Source: Papiliotrema nemorosa (lineage: Eukaryota; Basidiomycota; Tremellomycetes; Tremellales; Rhynchogastremaceae). Taken from it: a DNA stretch of 64,000 nt. The notes beneath the pieces were generated by a model, which saw only the letters and a program-made list of their open reading frames with translations, ran no database searches and was not told the DNA's origin. The translations under genes were made by a program, and so were the position numbers. The stretch spans positions 124,001 to 188,000 of the forward strand of contig JASKOT010000012.1 of assembly GCA_032158125.1 (NCBI GenBank). Reading direction: 5' to 3'. This document shows, piece by piece, positions 1 through 11,300 of this stretch (position 1 is its first letter; each line of letters begins with the position of its first letter).

Positions 1-5
1 TTCCA

Positions 6-1195
6 CTACTCGTCATCTCTTCTTCTCTTCAATCCACCTCGATCGCCAGGTATAGCTTGATTAGGACAAGCATTGGCGAAATGGCCATGTTGATTGCATC
101 GCTATTGGTTAGTCTCCCTTAATATGCGATTTTACGTTGCACTCACGAAACATAACACAGTGCTCAGATCTTTCACCCATCCTCCACCTCCTCCACCGCC
201 ACCACCACCTCTCCTAGAAGAAGGGTCACTATTCCTATCATTATCCCCATCATTCCTCCTCGCGTTTCCGGACAAGAACCCTCCAGCCCTCCAACCGGAT
301 AAAGAACCACCTTCAACCCACGCCGGAGCAGGGATGACCACTGCGTTTGGGTCGTATTTGTACTCTCGCCAACGTCCGTACCCTGCGGGCAATTGAGGTG
401 GTGGGCCCGCTTTGGACGGGTCGGGCGGGATGGGGTTGATGTATGAGTCTGGAGGTGGTCTATTCGGTGATGGGCTGATTGTCAGCTGTGTTCAGATCAT
501 CTCAAGGAAGAAACTGACTGAGCGAGTTTGCATTCTGGTCCGTCTGGACAGAAACCAGCCAAATATGCACCACAAGGGACTCTTCTTATATGTTTCCTGG
601 GGCATTCAGGTCCTATAAAATCAGCCTACCTCACCAACCGGTCGAGTCACTTACCTAATCGACAGAAACCCCTATTATAATCCGGACATTCCACCCTCCT
701 ATCCCTCGGATGGAAATACAAGCATTCCCCACCAAGCTCACATTTCCCCGTCTTGACGAAGAAGATGCAAATGGGCATCGTACGTAGATTAAAGTCGTGT
801 GTGTATTCGCAATTATCGCCTATTTTGCACAGATTTCGAAGGTAATGTTTACACACGGTCGTCTTTTTCTCGCGTTCTCGAGGGTGGGTGGGTAGTGGTG
901 GTGGGGGTTTGAAGTTTGCTGGGGAGGGTTGGGTATGTCGGTATGGGCATTGAGAAGCGGGTAAAGGGCATCCGGGGGGGAGAAGGGATAGTCGACATAT
1001 CTGCTCGTCTGGGGATCAGTATGGGCTTCACGAGGAGGATTGGGTTTGGTACCTACCTGAGTCTAGCTTGAATCCCTTCTCTTGTTTGAGATAGTTCTCA
1101 ATGTCGAGCGTGACTTGATGAAAGTCGGGTCGGACAAAGTCGACGGCTCGACCGAGCAGCGGGTCCAGAGGTGCCGAAGAAGCTGCCGCCGCCAT
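6..1195 (-). CDS. YTH1: mRNA 3'-end-processing protein YTH1 (CPSF30 homologue)
   Basis: Subunit of the nuclear cleavage and polyadenylation factor that binds pre-mRNA near the poly(A) signal. Spliced model: exons 1057-1195, 655-1008, 519-612, 147-474, 6-101, giving 336 aa. All introns are 42-48 nt with GT-AG ends. After the start (MAAAASSAPLDPLL) come tandem CCCH fingers, among them CKHYLRNLCKIGDNCEYTH, CIFFVKTGKCELGGECLYFH, CPDYNRGFCRLGPECPRKH and CGAYLAGFCPDGPECKLAH. A Pro-rich linker and a Gly-rich run (about 180-215) follow, then a C-terminal CCHC knuckle, CFRCNQHGHFANAC, whose first two cysteines come from the exon before the last intron. The stop lies at 6-8, so the gene is complete at the window edge. 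Finger order and the terminal knuckle are typical of fungal Yth1. Confidence 0.93.
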
Positions 1196-1481
1196 AGTTA
1201 TTACGTTGAAGGATGATCCACTTCGATTAGACGAGCCGGATTGAAGTCGCCAGTGGCCAGTATGCTGTTTCTATGAGGTATGCATGCGAAAGGTGATGTA
1301 TAGATGAAAGAAGAAACAGACAGCCATGGGATCCTCGAGCTCGAATTATCAATCCTGGTTGGGTGGCAAATTCAGTGGCAGTCTACTCAGCTGATACTCC
1401 ATCGAGCAGCCAATTCGTGGTGCAGACCGAGAGCTGGCCATGGGTGTGGATTGGATGCATATTAAGGTAGATTGAGGTTGC

Positions 1482-3216
1482 TCAAGCACAAGCTGTGAAA
1501 TCTGCTTTGCCGCCTTGAGGGATCTGCGCATTGGGATAACACAATTCCACATCTTCCCCTTTCAACCTCTCCCCATCATCCCCAAATACCATCCCATACT
1601 CCCTCTGCGTCACTCTCTGGAACTCATCATATATCCCGTCCCGCTTCATCTTCTCGCTGACTATATCTCCTACCCCTCCCAACATCGCTACCACCGTCGT
1701 GATCTTGCTGTCCCACGTGACTAGCGCCGATACCGCACTGCCGTCCCTCTTGGTGCTCTCCGTACTGCCGTAGGGGTTTTGCATACCCGGTCCATCTAGC
1801 ATGTTCTTGTACCATGCCAATGCCACCGATTGGTTGAACAGGAATGTAGGGAACGATCCGTAGGGCGTGATGATATCCAGCTCCTGGGCGGTATTCACGG
1901 AAATAGAAGGGATACCCGCTGGGGAAATATACCCATTGACGTCAAAAGTGGTGAGGTTCGTGACGTTGTTGACCGACGCAAAGAGACCGGGATTAGATGT
2001 CAAGTACCCGTCGCATGTCCTGGCTCTCTCGGCGTTGGCAAACACCCGATGAACCAGCGAGTTGTCGAGGTACGGCATTTCGAGCAACTTCCATTGCTCA
2101 TGTGCGGAAAACCAAAACCCTTCTTGCACAGTGACAGACTTGTTCAATGGGTGATAGACTGGCAATCCAGAGTAATTTGTCAGAGCGCCAGTGGTAGGTG
2201 CCGTATCCACAACCGAGCCATTATAATCCACCGCGACCAATTTGGCTCGCTTTCGCTGCCACAGCGCCTCCTTGTCCGTTGCGTTGAGCTGAGGGGCGAA
2301 GAAGTACAACCACCAAGTGAAAAGTTCCCCTTCGTATGGGTCGTCGAGTAGACTTGTACCGTTGTTTGCGCAGGTGACGTTTTGTGCGGGGTCGTTGATC
2401 GGCAAGCTTTGGGTCAGACTGACCACATCGCAGACTTTGCCTGTGCCGTTGTAGAATAGCTATGATCAGCTCATTTCTAGGCAGACACAAAGGACAAGGC
2501 GCAAACGTACCGTGGCTGCGGTGGTCTTGCTGTAATCCAGCCACTGCTGCCATCCAATCTGAACATCCCGCCAGTCATCCCTATTGCAATCTTCCATCGC
2601 TCCGACCACAGCGTAGACAGCCCATATCAACTCGCTATCCGTCAGCAGGTGGATAAAGTCAGGACCACTCGACTTGCCCATTGTCTAGTGCTGGGATCCG
2701 GTTGACCCAATCTGAAGTCGGCCTGAGGTCTGTCTCGTTCGAGTAGAACCAGGGTAATAGACCCCCAAATCCGGGAAAAGTGGTGTTGAACCTTGTATAC
2801 ACCTCCAATTTGGTCCTCAAAACACCCATCACCTGCGACTTTGCCTCTTCCACATTCCCTTCGTCCGACAAGAAGTACGCTGCGAGAGGGTCGCCCGAGA
2901 GAATCTTGGCGTACATCATCATTTGCAACGACTCTTTGCTCGCTGCAGAGAAGGGGTGTAACCCGGACGAGTTGGCAAGGCCGGTGGTGTAGTTGAGCAA
3001 GGTCCCATCGTATGTCATTCCATTGGCGGAATTGTATCCTACCCCGTTTGAGTGAAACTTGCCTTCCGCTCGAATCACGGACTTGATAAACCCTTCGGGA
3101 TTCGCAAGTACCTCATCGTGGGAGAAAGTAGGGGAGAAGCGACAGGTCTCGTTGTGTCGAGTATTGGCCGAAACCAAATGGGACAGCAGGAAAGCGACCA
3201 CAAAGTGGAAAAGCAT
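1482..3216 (-). CDS. Secreted glycoside hydrolase, probable endo-beta-1,2-glucanase type (GH162/GH144-like)
   Basis: Model of three exons (2669-3216, 2511-2634, 1482-2459), about 549 aa. The 5' intron is short (about 34 nt) and its donor is uncertain. The N-terminus is a clear signal peptide (MLFHFVVAFLLSHLVSA) and several NxS/T sites follow, so the protein should be secreted and glycosylated. Conserved-looking blocks are PALDNGQ, the aromatic AVYAVVGAMEDC segment, WFSAHEQWKLLEMPYLD, GYISPAGIPSIS and ITPYGSFPTFLFNQ. These recall the (alpha/alpha)6-barrel enzymes acting on beta-1,2-glucan, but the family is assigned by memory of motifs only. Another secreted all-helical glycosidase is possible. 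The cell role would be external glucan breakdown. A TATA-like element sits just upstream. Confidence 0.7.
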
Positions 3217-3711
3217 GGTGGGGTCGAGTGTCCACCATACTGTACGGGTCTGCTTATATATGTCTTCGGCTCAGCTCCAGCTACCCGACCGTCGTATACG
3301 ACACACCCGAAGCAGCGTGCTGTCGTCCTCTGCTGTTCGTCCGAACATGAACGCGGTCGCATGTGATTTTTGGCGAGATCTAGCCTCGAATCCGTCCTCG
3401 TGACCAGTCATTAGTGAGTCTAACGGAACAACTCCCACGTCGCTGTGCATGGAGTTCCATACAGCCCCGAAGGAGTTCTCCCGAGAGTTCCTCCGATATC
3501 AATTGCCTTGGTTGTTCATGCATGGTCGAGGGAAGATTGAATACAGCTATGAGCAAGGTGCTGCTCGACCAAACTCGGATCCGTTCGGAGAGAAAAGTGA
3601 TGACATCACGACTCTTTGATGAGAGCTTGACTTGTTAGTTATGATTGCTGAACCCTCTGAACAGTCATCGCTGCATCGGCAACAGAATTGTACAGTCCGG
3701 ATAGATTGAGC
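3217..3711. promoter_or_regulatory. Divergent intergenic region, glycoside hydrolase / F-box gene
   Basis: About 495 nt between two divergent starts. It holds the TATAAG element nearest the hydrolase. No further conserved element or convincing ORF was recognised; the short frames on both strands have no protein-like content. Confidence 0.5.
3253..3260 (-). promoter_or_regulatory. TATA box of the secreted glycoside hydrolase gene
   Basis: TATATAAG on the minus strand, 37-44 nt before the start codon at 3216. Its closeness implies a very short 5' leader if it is used. Confidence 0.5.
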
Positions 3712-5224
3712 ATGGTACGATGGAGGCCAGAAGCCGAGCTGGCCTCATTGGAGGATGTGCCGGATGATGTCTTTGGGAATATATTGGGACGATTATGTCT
3801 GACCGATCTGTTGAGTCTAGGTCGGGTTTCGAGATGCCTTCACGATAGAGTGAGTCGCCTTGTCATGCTCATATCAACGGCTGATCAAGCAGATAGAGCA
3901 ATTTGGTGTACCATTGTACCTGTCAAACCACCCACATACCCACATCACCCTCATTCCCCCTGCACAACAATGGAAACCCCAACGGCTGGTCCGGTATCAG
4001 CATCAGATAGGTCATTCGCTTCGTCATCGTAAATGGCACGCACTACAGATTGGCCCCACATGGCGAGATGCAGTCATCCCGACATTATCACTATCGTCCT
4101 CTCGATTGATACTGGGAGTAGGCGGAAAGTTGCTGGTTCACCCCTTATACCCCCAACACTCGCTAGGGGGAAAGGCGGTAGGCAAGGCCAGAGAATATAT
4201 GATAGCTCGAAGAGATAGAGGAAGCGAGACGGACATCGTTGGAGCGATAGAAATGCCCAATGACGAGGTGGTCATAGCGCAGTATGATGGGACGCTACAA
4301 CGGTTCTCACTTGGATCGAACGGTTCGCTCAAGTCCATCGCCCACTACGCTCATCCGAAACGGAGCAATCTACACACATTATCAGTCGGATCGGAGGGAG
4401 AGTTGATCACCACCATCACCTCTTCTGGGCTCGTCTCGACCTTCAAGACGAAATCGCCTTGGATTCCACCTAACACTTTTGAAATCAAGGATCGAGCTTG
4501 GTCATCCATGACCATCTCTCGGCATCCTCACTTACCGCCGGCGGTCTACATCGGAATCACGGGTGGAGTCGCCATCCATTCGCTGGAATTCTCAGGTTCA
4601 GCACCTATGCGATTCCTAACTGGACCAGACTTGCCCTCACGCAGCTCGCCATACGATATGACCTTTCCCTCTCAGCCATCCGCGCACCATCCCAGTCTAC
4701 TCTTATCTTCCTGGTACGATTCTTACTTACGTCTTCACGATCTCCGCACATCTTCCTCCAGCCCTGTTCTAGAGTTCTTTGACCCCTGGCAATGGGCAGA
4801 CGGAAGCGCTGTCTATTCTACCACCTTTCTGGCTGAGAACCATATCGCGGGCGGAGGCGCGCGACATGGTAGTGTGTGCCTGTTCGATATTCGTCAACCC
4901 AAAACTGGCTGGTCTATATTCTCCCCGGGTGGAAAGGGGTCACCAGTGTATGCGCTCAAAGGTGAAGGGGGGAGATTATGGGGAGTAACAGAAAAGAGGG
5001 CTTTTGTGCTGGCTTTCGACGGCAGCGGAGACTTACCTGACGGGCTGGTTATGCAGGAAGCTAGAGCGCCCAAAGAGAGAGCGAAAGAGAGGCCCTCAGG
5101 GTGGAAGGGGCGAGGAGGCAAGTGGAATTGGACGGTCAGTTATGACGAGGTCGGAGAGGGATGTTCCGGGTATGACCACGATCAGCGAGGGGTGGCTCTG
5201 TTCGAGTCGATACGGGTCACATAG
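3712..5224 (+). CDS. F-box protein with WD40-like propeller
   Basis: Two exons (3712-3849, 3893-5224; 43-nt intron), 489 aa. The first ATG gives MVRWRPEAEL; frame upstream of it is open but lacks ATG. Residues about 15-50 are an F-box: LEDVPDDVFGNILGRL, then LTDLLSLGRVSRCLHD. The rest has degenerate WD-like strands, for example YDSYLRLHDLRT and ARHGSVCLFDIRQP. By family rule it should link Skp1/cullin-1 to a substrate held by the propeller. The layout recalls FBXW4-type proteins, but the substrate cannot be told. It is divergent from the secreted hydrolase and convergent with the orphan gene ending at 5548. Confidence 0.82.
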
Positions 5225-5547
5225 TAGTCGTATCCGAGTCCACGATGACAACGGCTGAGCAGTTGATCTCGCCTTACACAAGGCACTCTCTCCAGATCTT
5301 CCTTCAGATGCTCCGTCGCATCCGCTCTATAGGTGTATCTATACGGCGATGGATCCCAGCAAACATGCGCAGACAATGGTGTGCCTGTTCTGATGGAGCG
5401 TACTGTCATACCCTGCTTGCGTTGGTTTACCCATTTCCATCACGGTCTACGTCCTGAACTATGAAACACCCATAAACACCCCATGCTCTCGTATTCATGC
5501 GCAATCCGCCAGTTCCGATCAGCATGCACACACTTGGATCATTGTGC
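5225..5547. other. Convergent intergenic region
   Basis: About 320 nt between two convergent stops, expected to hold both 3' UTRs. No RNA gene, repeat or ORF with protein-like content was seen. Confidence 0.45.
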
Positions 5548-6773
5548 TCATTCCGTAGTCGACTCGAACGCTTTGTAAGACTCGTATTGACTCTTGGCCT
5601 CCTTCAGCATCTCGCGGGTCTCGGTGACAAAACTGTCGATTTCAGTACCCAACTCGCCAGTTGCAAGACCGCTCAGGTCCACCAAAGCGGACTCTGCGGC
5701 GGCAAATCGCTGCTCTGAATCCATCTTGAGATACTTGTCGAGCGGATCCTCATAGGTAGGGGCTGCAACAGTCTCATCCAGGGATAAATTCACAAAGGCA
5801 GTAAGCGGAGCCGGAGGTGGGGCCGGTATGTATTCCTCTTTGACGGGTAATCTGCCCGGTTCGGGGACCAGGAGACCGATGCTTGTGAGACTGTTTGCCA
5901 CCGCGCTCACCTTGTCATACATTGGGGAGGCGAAAGTGTCGTAGAGCTTCGTCATCTGCTCTGTTGCCGCCGACAACTCGACGAGAGTATGTCCGATGGC
6001 AGAGATTTTGACCTTGTACTCCTCGATATGAGGAGGAAGTCCCGATGCCTCGGTAAAATGCAATTTCTCAGAGGCAGCTTTGGCAACAGAGACCGCGTCT
6101 TGCAGCTGAGGCATAGTGAAATCAAGCGTGCCAGGCCTAGTCGAGCTTATCACTGAATGAATATGATTCGACAGATCCCAAAACTTGGTACCCCTTGTGA
6201 GGCTCAAGTAGTTGTACTTCATTTGCTCCATGCTTGCGTCTCTGCTCACAAGACTGTGCTTTCAGCCACAACTAAAGGCGAGATGAGAGAGGCTTACTCG
6301 TAGTCAGGGGCGACAAGCATTTCCTGCGCAGTGTCGACTGCAGAGAAAATCGTGTCCACCAGTTCCTTAGCCCTCTTGAGCTCGTCATGATCGGCGAAAG
6401 TCGTGAAGTCATCCTTCATGGAAGCAATCTTCCTGAGCTGTTCCCGAACCAAGATTGGGGCCGAGTATCTGGAGTGATTCGGACCGCCGTAGAAAGATAC
6501 CTCTCCCGTCACGGTCTTCAGAGTCCGCTCGAGTGATCTTGCGGCCGCTTCAAACTTTTCTCTGGCCGATGGCTCAAATTCGTCATCGGGGAGTCTTGTT
6601 GATCTCGGGCCTTTATTCTGCCGAAGCCATTCGAACAATAGTTTGCTCGCGGTATCCCCTTCGACAAGGACTTTGGCCAGCGCAGAGTCGGGTGAAATAG
6701 AATTCATCTCGTTGATGGTGTCGAAGTACAGTATGATCTCGCCTGGTGCTTCAGAAAGTAACGGGTGGTCCAT
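5548..6773 (-). CDS. Orphan alpha-helical protein A
   Basis: Two exons (6298-6773, 5548-6241), 389 aa. The donor GTAAGC and an acceptor after GAGCAG keep frame (codon GA|A). No family is recognised. The sequence is soluble, rich in Glu, Lys, Ser and Ala, and looks like long amphipathic helices (ELKRAKELVDTIFSAVDTAQ; ALVDLSGLATGELGTEIDSF), with a Pro-rich stretch near residue 310. It has no signal peptide or membrane segment. A TATATAAT element lies only 22-29 nt before this ATG, so translation could begin at a later Met (MNSISPDSALAK). In size and style it resembles the orphan proteins at 25.3-28 kb, but true homology is unproven. Confidence 0.72.
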
Positions 6774-7458
6774 ACGTGCCCGCCGAGCCTGCTGATTATA
6801 TACCTGAGACTCGTGCCAGAGTGGAAAGGGTGTCGCAATATCGAAGCATGTACCCTTTCTTTTGAGAGGGTCATGCGAGATTTGCGATCGTAAACAGAAG
6901 CAACTGAACGGGGCAAATGCAAAAAGGTAGGTCAATTTCCTCCACAGAATATATCCCTTGAAGCCGACGGTCCGTTGATCATACTCATCCGAGATTGCGA
7001 ATCGCTCGAAACGTCTCGAGGCTACAGTAGCCTTCTCTAGTGTTTTGACCGAAATTGCGCTTCACTCTACGTCTCATCCTGCCGACGTCATCATTCTATT
7101 CTCTAGATGTGAGCTCTGGCCTGTTTGAAAGCTGTATAGTTCTGTTTGCGAACCGAGCAGGTTCTGATCTTTGTTGTGGATGGAAAGGCTAAACAGGAAC
7201 TTTGTGGCGATGCCTCGGCATCCGATGGACGGTTCTCCTCAGCGACGATCGACCAACATTACGGCAGTGGCCGAAGTCGTTGTAAAAATGCATAGAACGG
7301 GGCTTATCCTAACCGGAAGTAAAGGCCGTCAGGGTGTTACAGACGCCTGGCATGTATTCGACATTACAATCCGCTGAGGCATGATCGTAGACCTCTTCTA
7401 CCAACAAGATTATCACGAGGTTTCCGTCACACTCGAGCAGTCTTTGCATCCCCTCACA
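6774..7458. other. Intergenic region between orphan genes A and B
   Basis: About 685 nt, upstream of gene A and downstream of gene B (both minus). Apart from the TATA-like element nothing is recognised. A 68-codon plus-strand frame at 7171-7377 has no supporting features. Confidence 0.4.
6795..6802 (-). promoter_or_regulatory. TATA-like element before orphan gene A
   Basis: TATATAAT on the minus strand, 22-29 nt upstream of the assigned start at 6773. This is unusually close and raises doubt about the start choice. Confidence 0.4.
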
Positions 7459-7908
7459 TCATATATACAGTACGTCATCTTGCTTGAGTGTATCCGCGGA
7501 GCCCTCTCGCAATCCATACCCATTCCACATGTTCCCTTCAGGTAGAAACATGGTATCAGCGTCTGAACCTGGAAACACAGGGAGCTCCGGCATGTCGAAA
7601 TGAGGTCCCGGTTGTACAGCATCCCGAAGCGTGTGTAGAGCTTGGCTCGTTGCCGTCATTTTTCCCTGCATCAGTTGAAGGGCTCCCGGCTCGGTGCTCG
7701 TAGGGTCATTAAACAGCTTGGCGTACGAGGAGAGTTGAGTAGGAAGCTCATTCTTGGATGTAAATGATACAGTGTCGAGAGCGGATGTTGCAGCACTGAG
7801 GAAGATGCTCAAGTCATTGATCGAAGACTTGAGATGAGTTGCAGCCGAGACGAGTGTCGCCGCTTGCTCGGACGCGAGATTCACTTGTTTGCCTGTGTAT
7901 CGACTCAT
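7459..7908 (-). CDS. Orphan small helical protein B
   Basis: Intronless frame of 149 aa starting MSRYTGKQVNLASEQ. The N-terminal two thirds read as amphipathic helices (SINDLSIFLSAATSALDTV). The C-terminal third is Pro/Gly-rich and acidic and ends DDVLYI. No known domain, signal peptide or membrane span is seen. A GATAAAAG element on the minus strand (7951-7961) lies 43-53 nt before the ATG. It may be a short relative of gene A next door, since both look like stand-alone helical modules, but no clear alignment can be made by eye. Confidence 0.6.
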   Translation of the reverse strand: MSRYTGKQVNLASEQAATLVSAATHLKSSINDLSIFLSAATSALDTVSFTSKNELPTQLSSYAKLFNDPTSTEPGALQLMQGKMTATSQALHTLRDAVQPGPHFDMPELPVFPGSDADTMFLPEGNMWNGYGLREGSADTLKQDDVLYI

Positions 7909-8386
7909 TTGACTCAATCAGATACGACGGTGACCTTGACGTTCACATCAGGCCTTTTATCATGGCGAGCGAGGCCAGCTTCGGAGGCAACCGACGCTGA
8001 GACCCAAATGGCTCTTTTCATAGGAGATTCAACCCTGAAACCGCTCGCCACGCATATCAGGCCATAATGCCGGATAACGCCGACTCATAGTAAAGCTCGA
8101 GTGGCGGACGTGGCAGATCGCGTGGTGATTTTGACATCACCTAGTCCTCACCGAGTACGTTTCGACACACTCACCCTCGACAACTCCTCACCGACTCCCT
8201 TCCTCGTATCCTCTCCTGCGACTCTCCTCAGAGCTCAGAGTGCAGGCAAGGAGTGGCTTCGTCATCTGTTCTTTCCTATCTTTCTGTGAGCTCGAGGGAG
8301 AAGAGGCTCATCACCTCGGGCCGCTTTACCGGACGATCACCCTCACTTCACGGCAGCTGGCGCACCAGTAGTTGCATCTTCGCAAA
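7909..8386. promoter_or_regulatory. Divergent promoter, orphan gene B / NUP98-96
   Basis: About 480 nt between divergent starts. The GATAAAAG box belongs to gene B. The NUP side is pyrimidine-rich (8150-8290) with no TATA, as expected for a housekeeping gene. Confidence 0.45.
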
Positions 8387-11300
8387 ATGTTCGGGTCAAC
8401 GAACAACAATACTGGAGGTTGGGGCCAGCCCAACAACCAGCAGAATAACACCGGAGGAGGTCTTTTCGGTGGTGGTGGAGGTTTCGGGCAGCAAAACACC
8501 AACACTGGTAAGGGTCTCACTCGAATCATCTAGGACTAACATTGACCTTCTAGGCTTCGGCTCTAGTGCTTTTGGTCAACCAGCTCAGCAGCAACAGCCT
8601 CAAAGCACTGGCATGTTTGGCAACACGACAACGACCTTTGGAGGAGGTGGAGGGTTTGGTCAAAACAATGCTGCATCTACTCAGAATACCGGCTTTGGGG
8701 CTAGACCTGGATTTGGCTCTACTGGAACTTCTACCTTTGGCGCCTCGAGTGAGTGATAAAACCACATTCTTGCGATTTCCCTCAACCGGTCATCCTTGAA
8801 TCACCTACGTGTTGCGTGTGTGTATCTTGTGCTGATCCGCAGACACAACCGGGGGCGGGCTCTTTGGCAGCAACAACGCTGCAACAAACACCTTCGGATC
8901 CACCTCGAACAATACTGGAGGCCTATTTGGCGCTCGACCAGCTACTACCGCCGGTTCAGGATTCGGCGCAGGCTCGACTTCCACACTGTTCGGTGCTAGG
9001 CCCGCCGGATCTGGAACCGCACTCCAGCCTGACAATAGCCGGGTTCAACCATACAACGGTGGACCGAACTGGCCTCCTGTCCCTTCCACCGGTACCTCCA
9101 ACCCACCCTATCAACCCACATGGCAGCAGGATCCCCCTTCTTCGGGTACAACCTCGTCTGTGCCCCCTCACCTTTTCCACGTTGTTTCAGTGATGGAGCC
9201 ATACCGAGGTGCAAGCTTCGAGGAGCTCAGGTGGATGGATTATCAACAGGGTAGAAAGGATGCTGGTGTGGCTGGAGCCAATGCTACGGCGACAACAAGT
9301 ACTTTTGGTCAGCCGGCGTCCACTGGGTTTGGCTCAACCTCGACTGGAACATTTGGTCAGACAAACAACACCTTTGGAGCTCCTAAACCGGCAGGAGGAC
9401 TCTTCGGAAGTACGACCGCCCCCACCGCAGGCTTCGGTTCCACTTCTACCGGGTTTGGCTCAACCAACAACACTGGCGGGGGTCTCTTTGGCAGTCAGAA
9501 CAACCAACAACAGTCGAGCTCTCCCTTTGGTGCGCAACAAAATAACACGGGAGGTCTCTTTGGGCAAAACAACCAACAGCAACAGCAACAGCCGGCAAGC
9601 GGCGGCCTCTTTGGCAATTCGAATCCCTTCGGATCCACCAACACCACGCAACAATCCGCTTCGACCGGTTTCACCTTTGGTGCCCCTAAACCTGCCACCA
9701 CGGGCTTTGGTACCGGATCAACGGGTACAACCGGTTTTGGAAGTACACCTGCCGCGGGTAGCAGTACTTTTGGGCAAGCGAATACTGGCTCGACAGGTTT
9801 TGGAGGATTCGGGCAACCCAATCAGCAACAACAGCAGACGCAGCAGCCAGCTACAGGTGGAGGTCTGTTTGGAGGGGGTTTCGGTAAGCCCATTCTCACG
9901 AGACGACCCAGATCAGCTGACGCTCAGGTCAAACCAACAACCAACCTGCTCAGAATACGGGTGGATTATTCGGTCAGAACAACCAGCAACAGAATCAAGG
10001 CACTACAGGTGGATTATTCGGCAACACGGCAGCCAAACCTGGAGGTCTCTTCGGGTCCACTCCCGCTGCCAATCCTGCACCGACCAACTCGTTTTCCTTT
10101 GGCCAGAACAACACGACACAACCTGCCGCTGGGACTTCTAGCCTCTTTGGGGCCACCAATACTACTACGCCAGCGACAGGAGGTCTCTTTGGGCAGACGC
10201 AGCAACAGCCTGCTCAGCAACCGGCAGGCGGACTTTTCGGTGGCAACACTGGAAGCAGTCTCTTTGCTCCCAAGCCAGCTGCTCCTGCTACTGGCGGCAG
10301 TTTGTTTAATGCTGCTCCTGCTCAGCCTGCTGCGACTGGTGGTCTCTTTGGGAATACTGGTACCAGCAGTCTCTTCGGCAACACAGCTCAGAACACTCAG
10401 AATCAGCAAAAGCCAGGCGGACTGTTTGGTAGCACCAACACGGGTGGACTATTCGGCCAAACTGCACAACAACCTGCTCAACAGGGTTCTGGCCTATTCT
10501 CCAATGTCGGTCAATCCACAAACACCGGAACGGGACTGTTTGGCTCTACCACCCAACAACCGGCGCAACCCACTGGCGGCCTGTTTGGTGGAGGTTTCGG
10601 ACAATCTACCAATCAACAACCCCAGGGCGGCCTCACTGCTTCCATCGACCAAAATCCTTACGGCAACTCGACCTTGTTCCAGTATAGCGGTAGCAAGCTT
10701 GATTTGAGCGGTTCCCTTATCAAGAAGCCCGCGCTCCCTCCATTGACCTCGTCTTCTTTCCGAGTGACTCCGAGCAAGAACCAGGTCAACAAGTTGAGAG
10801 GTTTCGCTTCGCCCCTGACTTCGTCTCAAGCCTCGAGGTCCGGTTCCCCTCTCAACACCCTTTCTACTCCCAACCGAAGCGGTCTTGGCTCCCCCTCTGG
10901 CGGAGACAGATACCGGGGCTTGTCCGACGCTGCGCTCTCACCGCACGCATTCGTCCCACGACCGAGTATCAAAAAGCTCACTGTTCATCCGCGAGCCTCA
11001 ACGGGTTCTGAAGACAAGCTCGAATCGGTGCTCGGCAAGTCGGCCTTGCGAAGCTCTCAATCGTCGCCTGCGCGTGCTCCTGCATCACCGGCTCCTACCA
11101 CTTCTCAACCTGCACCGGCTTCACCTCATACCCTTGTGTTCAACCCTCCTCGAGCCGAGGCACCGACCCCTACACGACGAGCTGCACCTCTCGAGCGATC
11201 CACTGCCGTGTCGGGTGAATCTCAGATGAAGAAGGGCGATTATTGGTGCAGGCCCAGGATAGAAAAGCTCAAGCAAATGTCACAGAGCGAGCTGCGATCC

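Noticed and set aside
849..1031. 60-codon minus-strand frame
   Set aside because: Shifted frame over YTH1 exon 2; the true frame carries the CCCH cysteines.
9209..10141. 310-codon plus-strand frame inside the nucleoporin gene
   Set aside because: It is the NUP98 repeat region read in a shifted frame; its Leu/Arg/Pro repeats mirror the FG-repeat codons.
9280..10660. Repeats suggesting a CRISPR-like or satellite array
   Set aside because: The period is irregular and follows GLFG/FG codons; it is a coding repeat in a eukaryotic gene.
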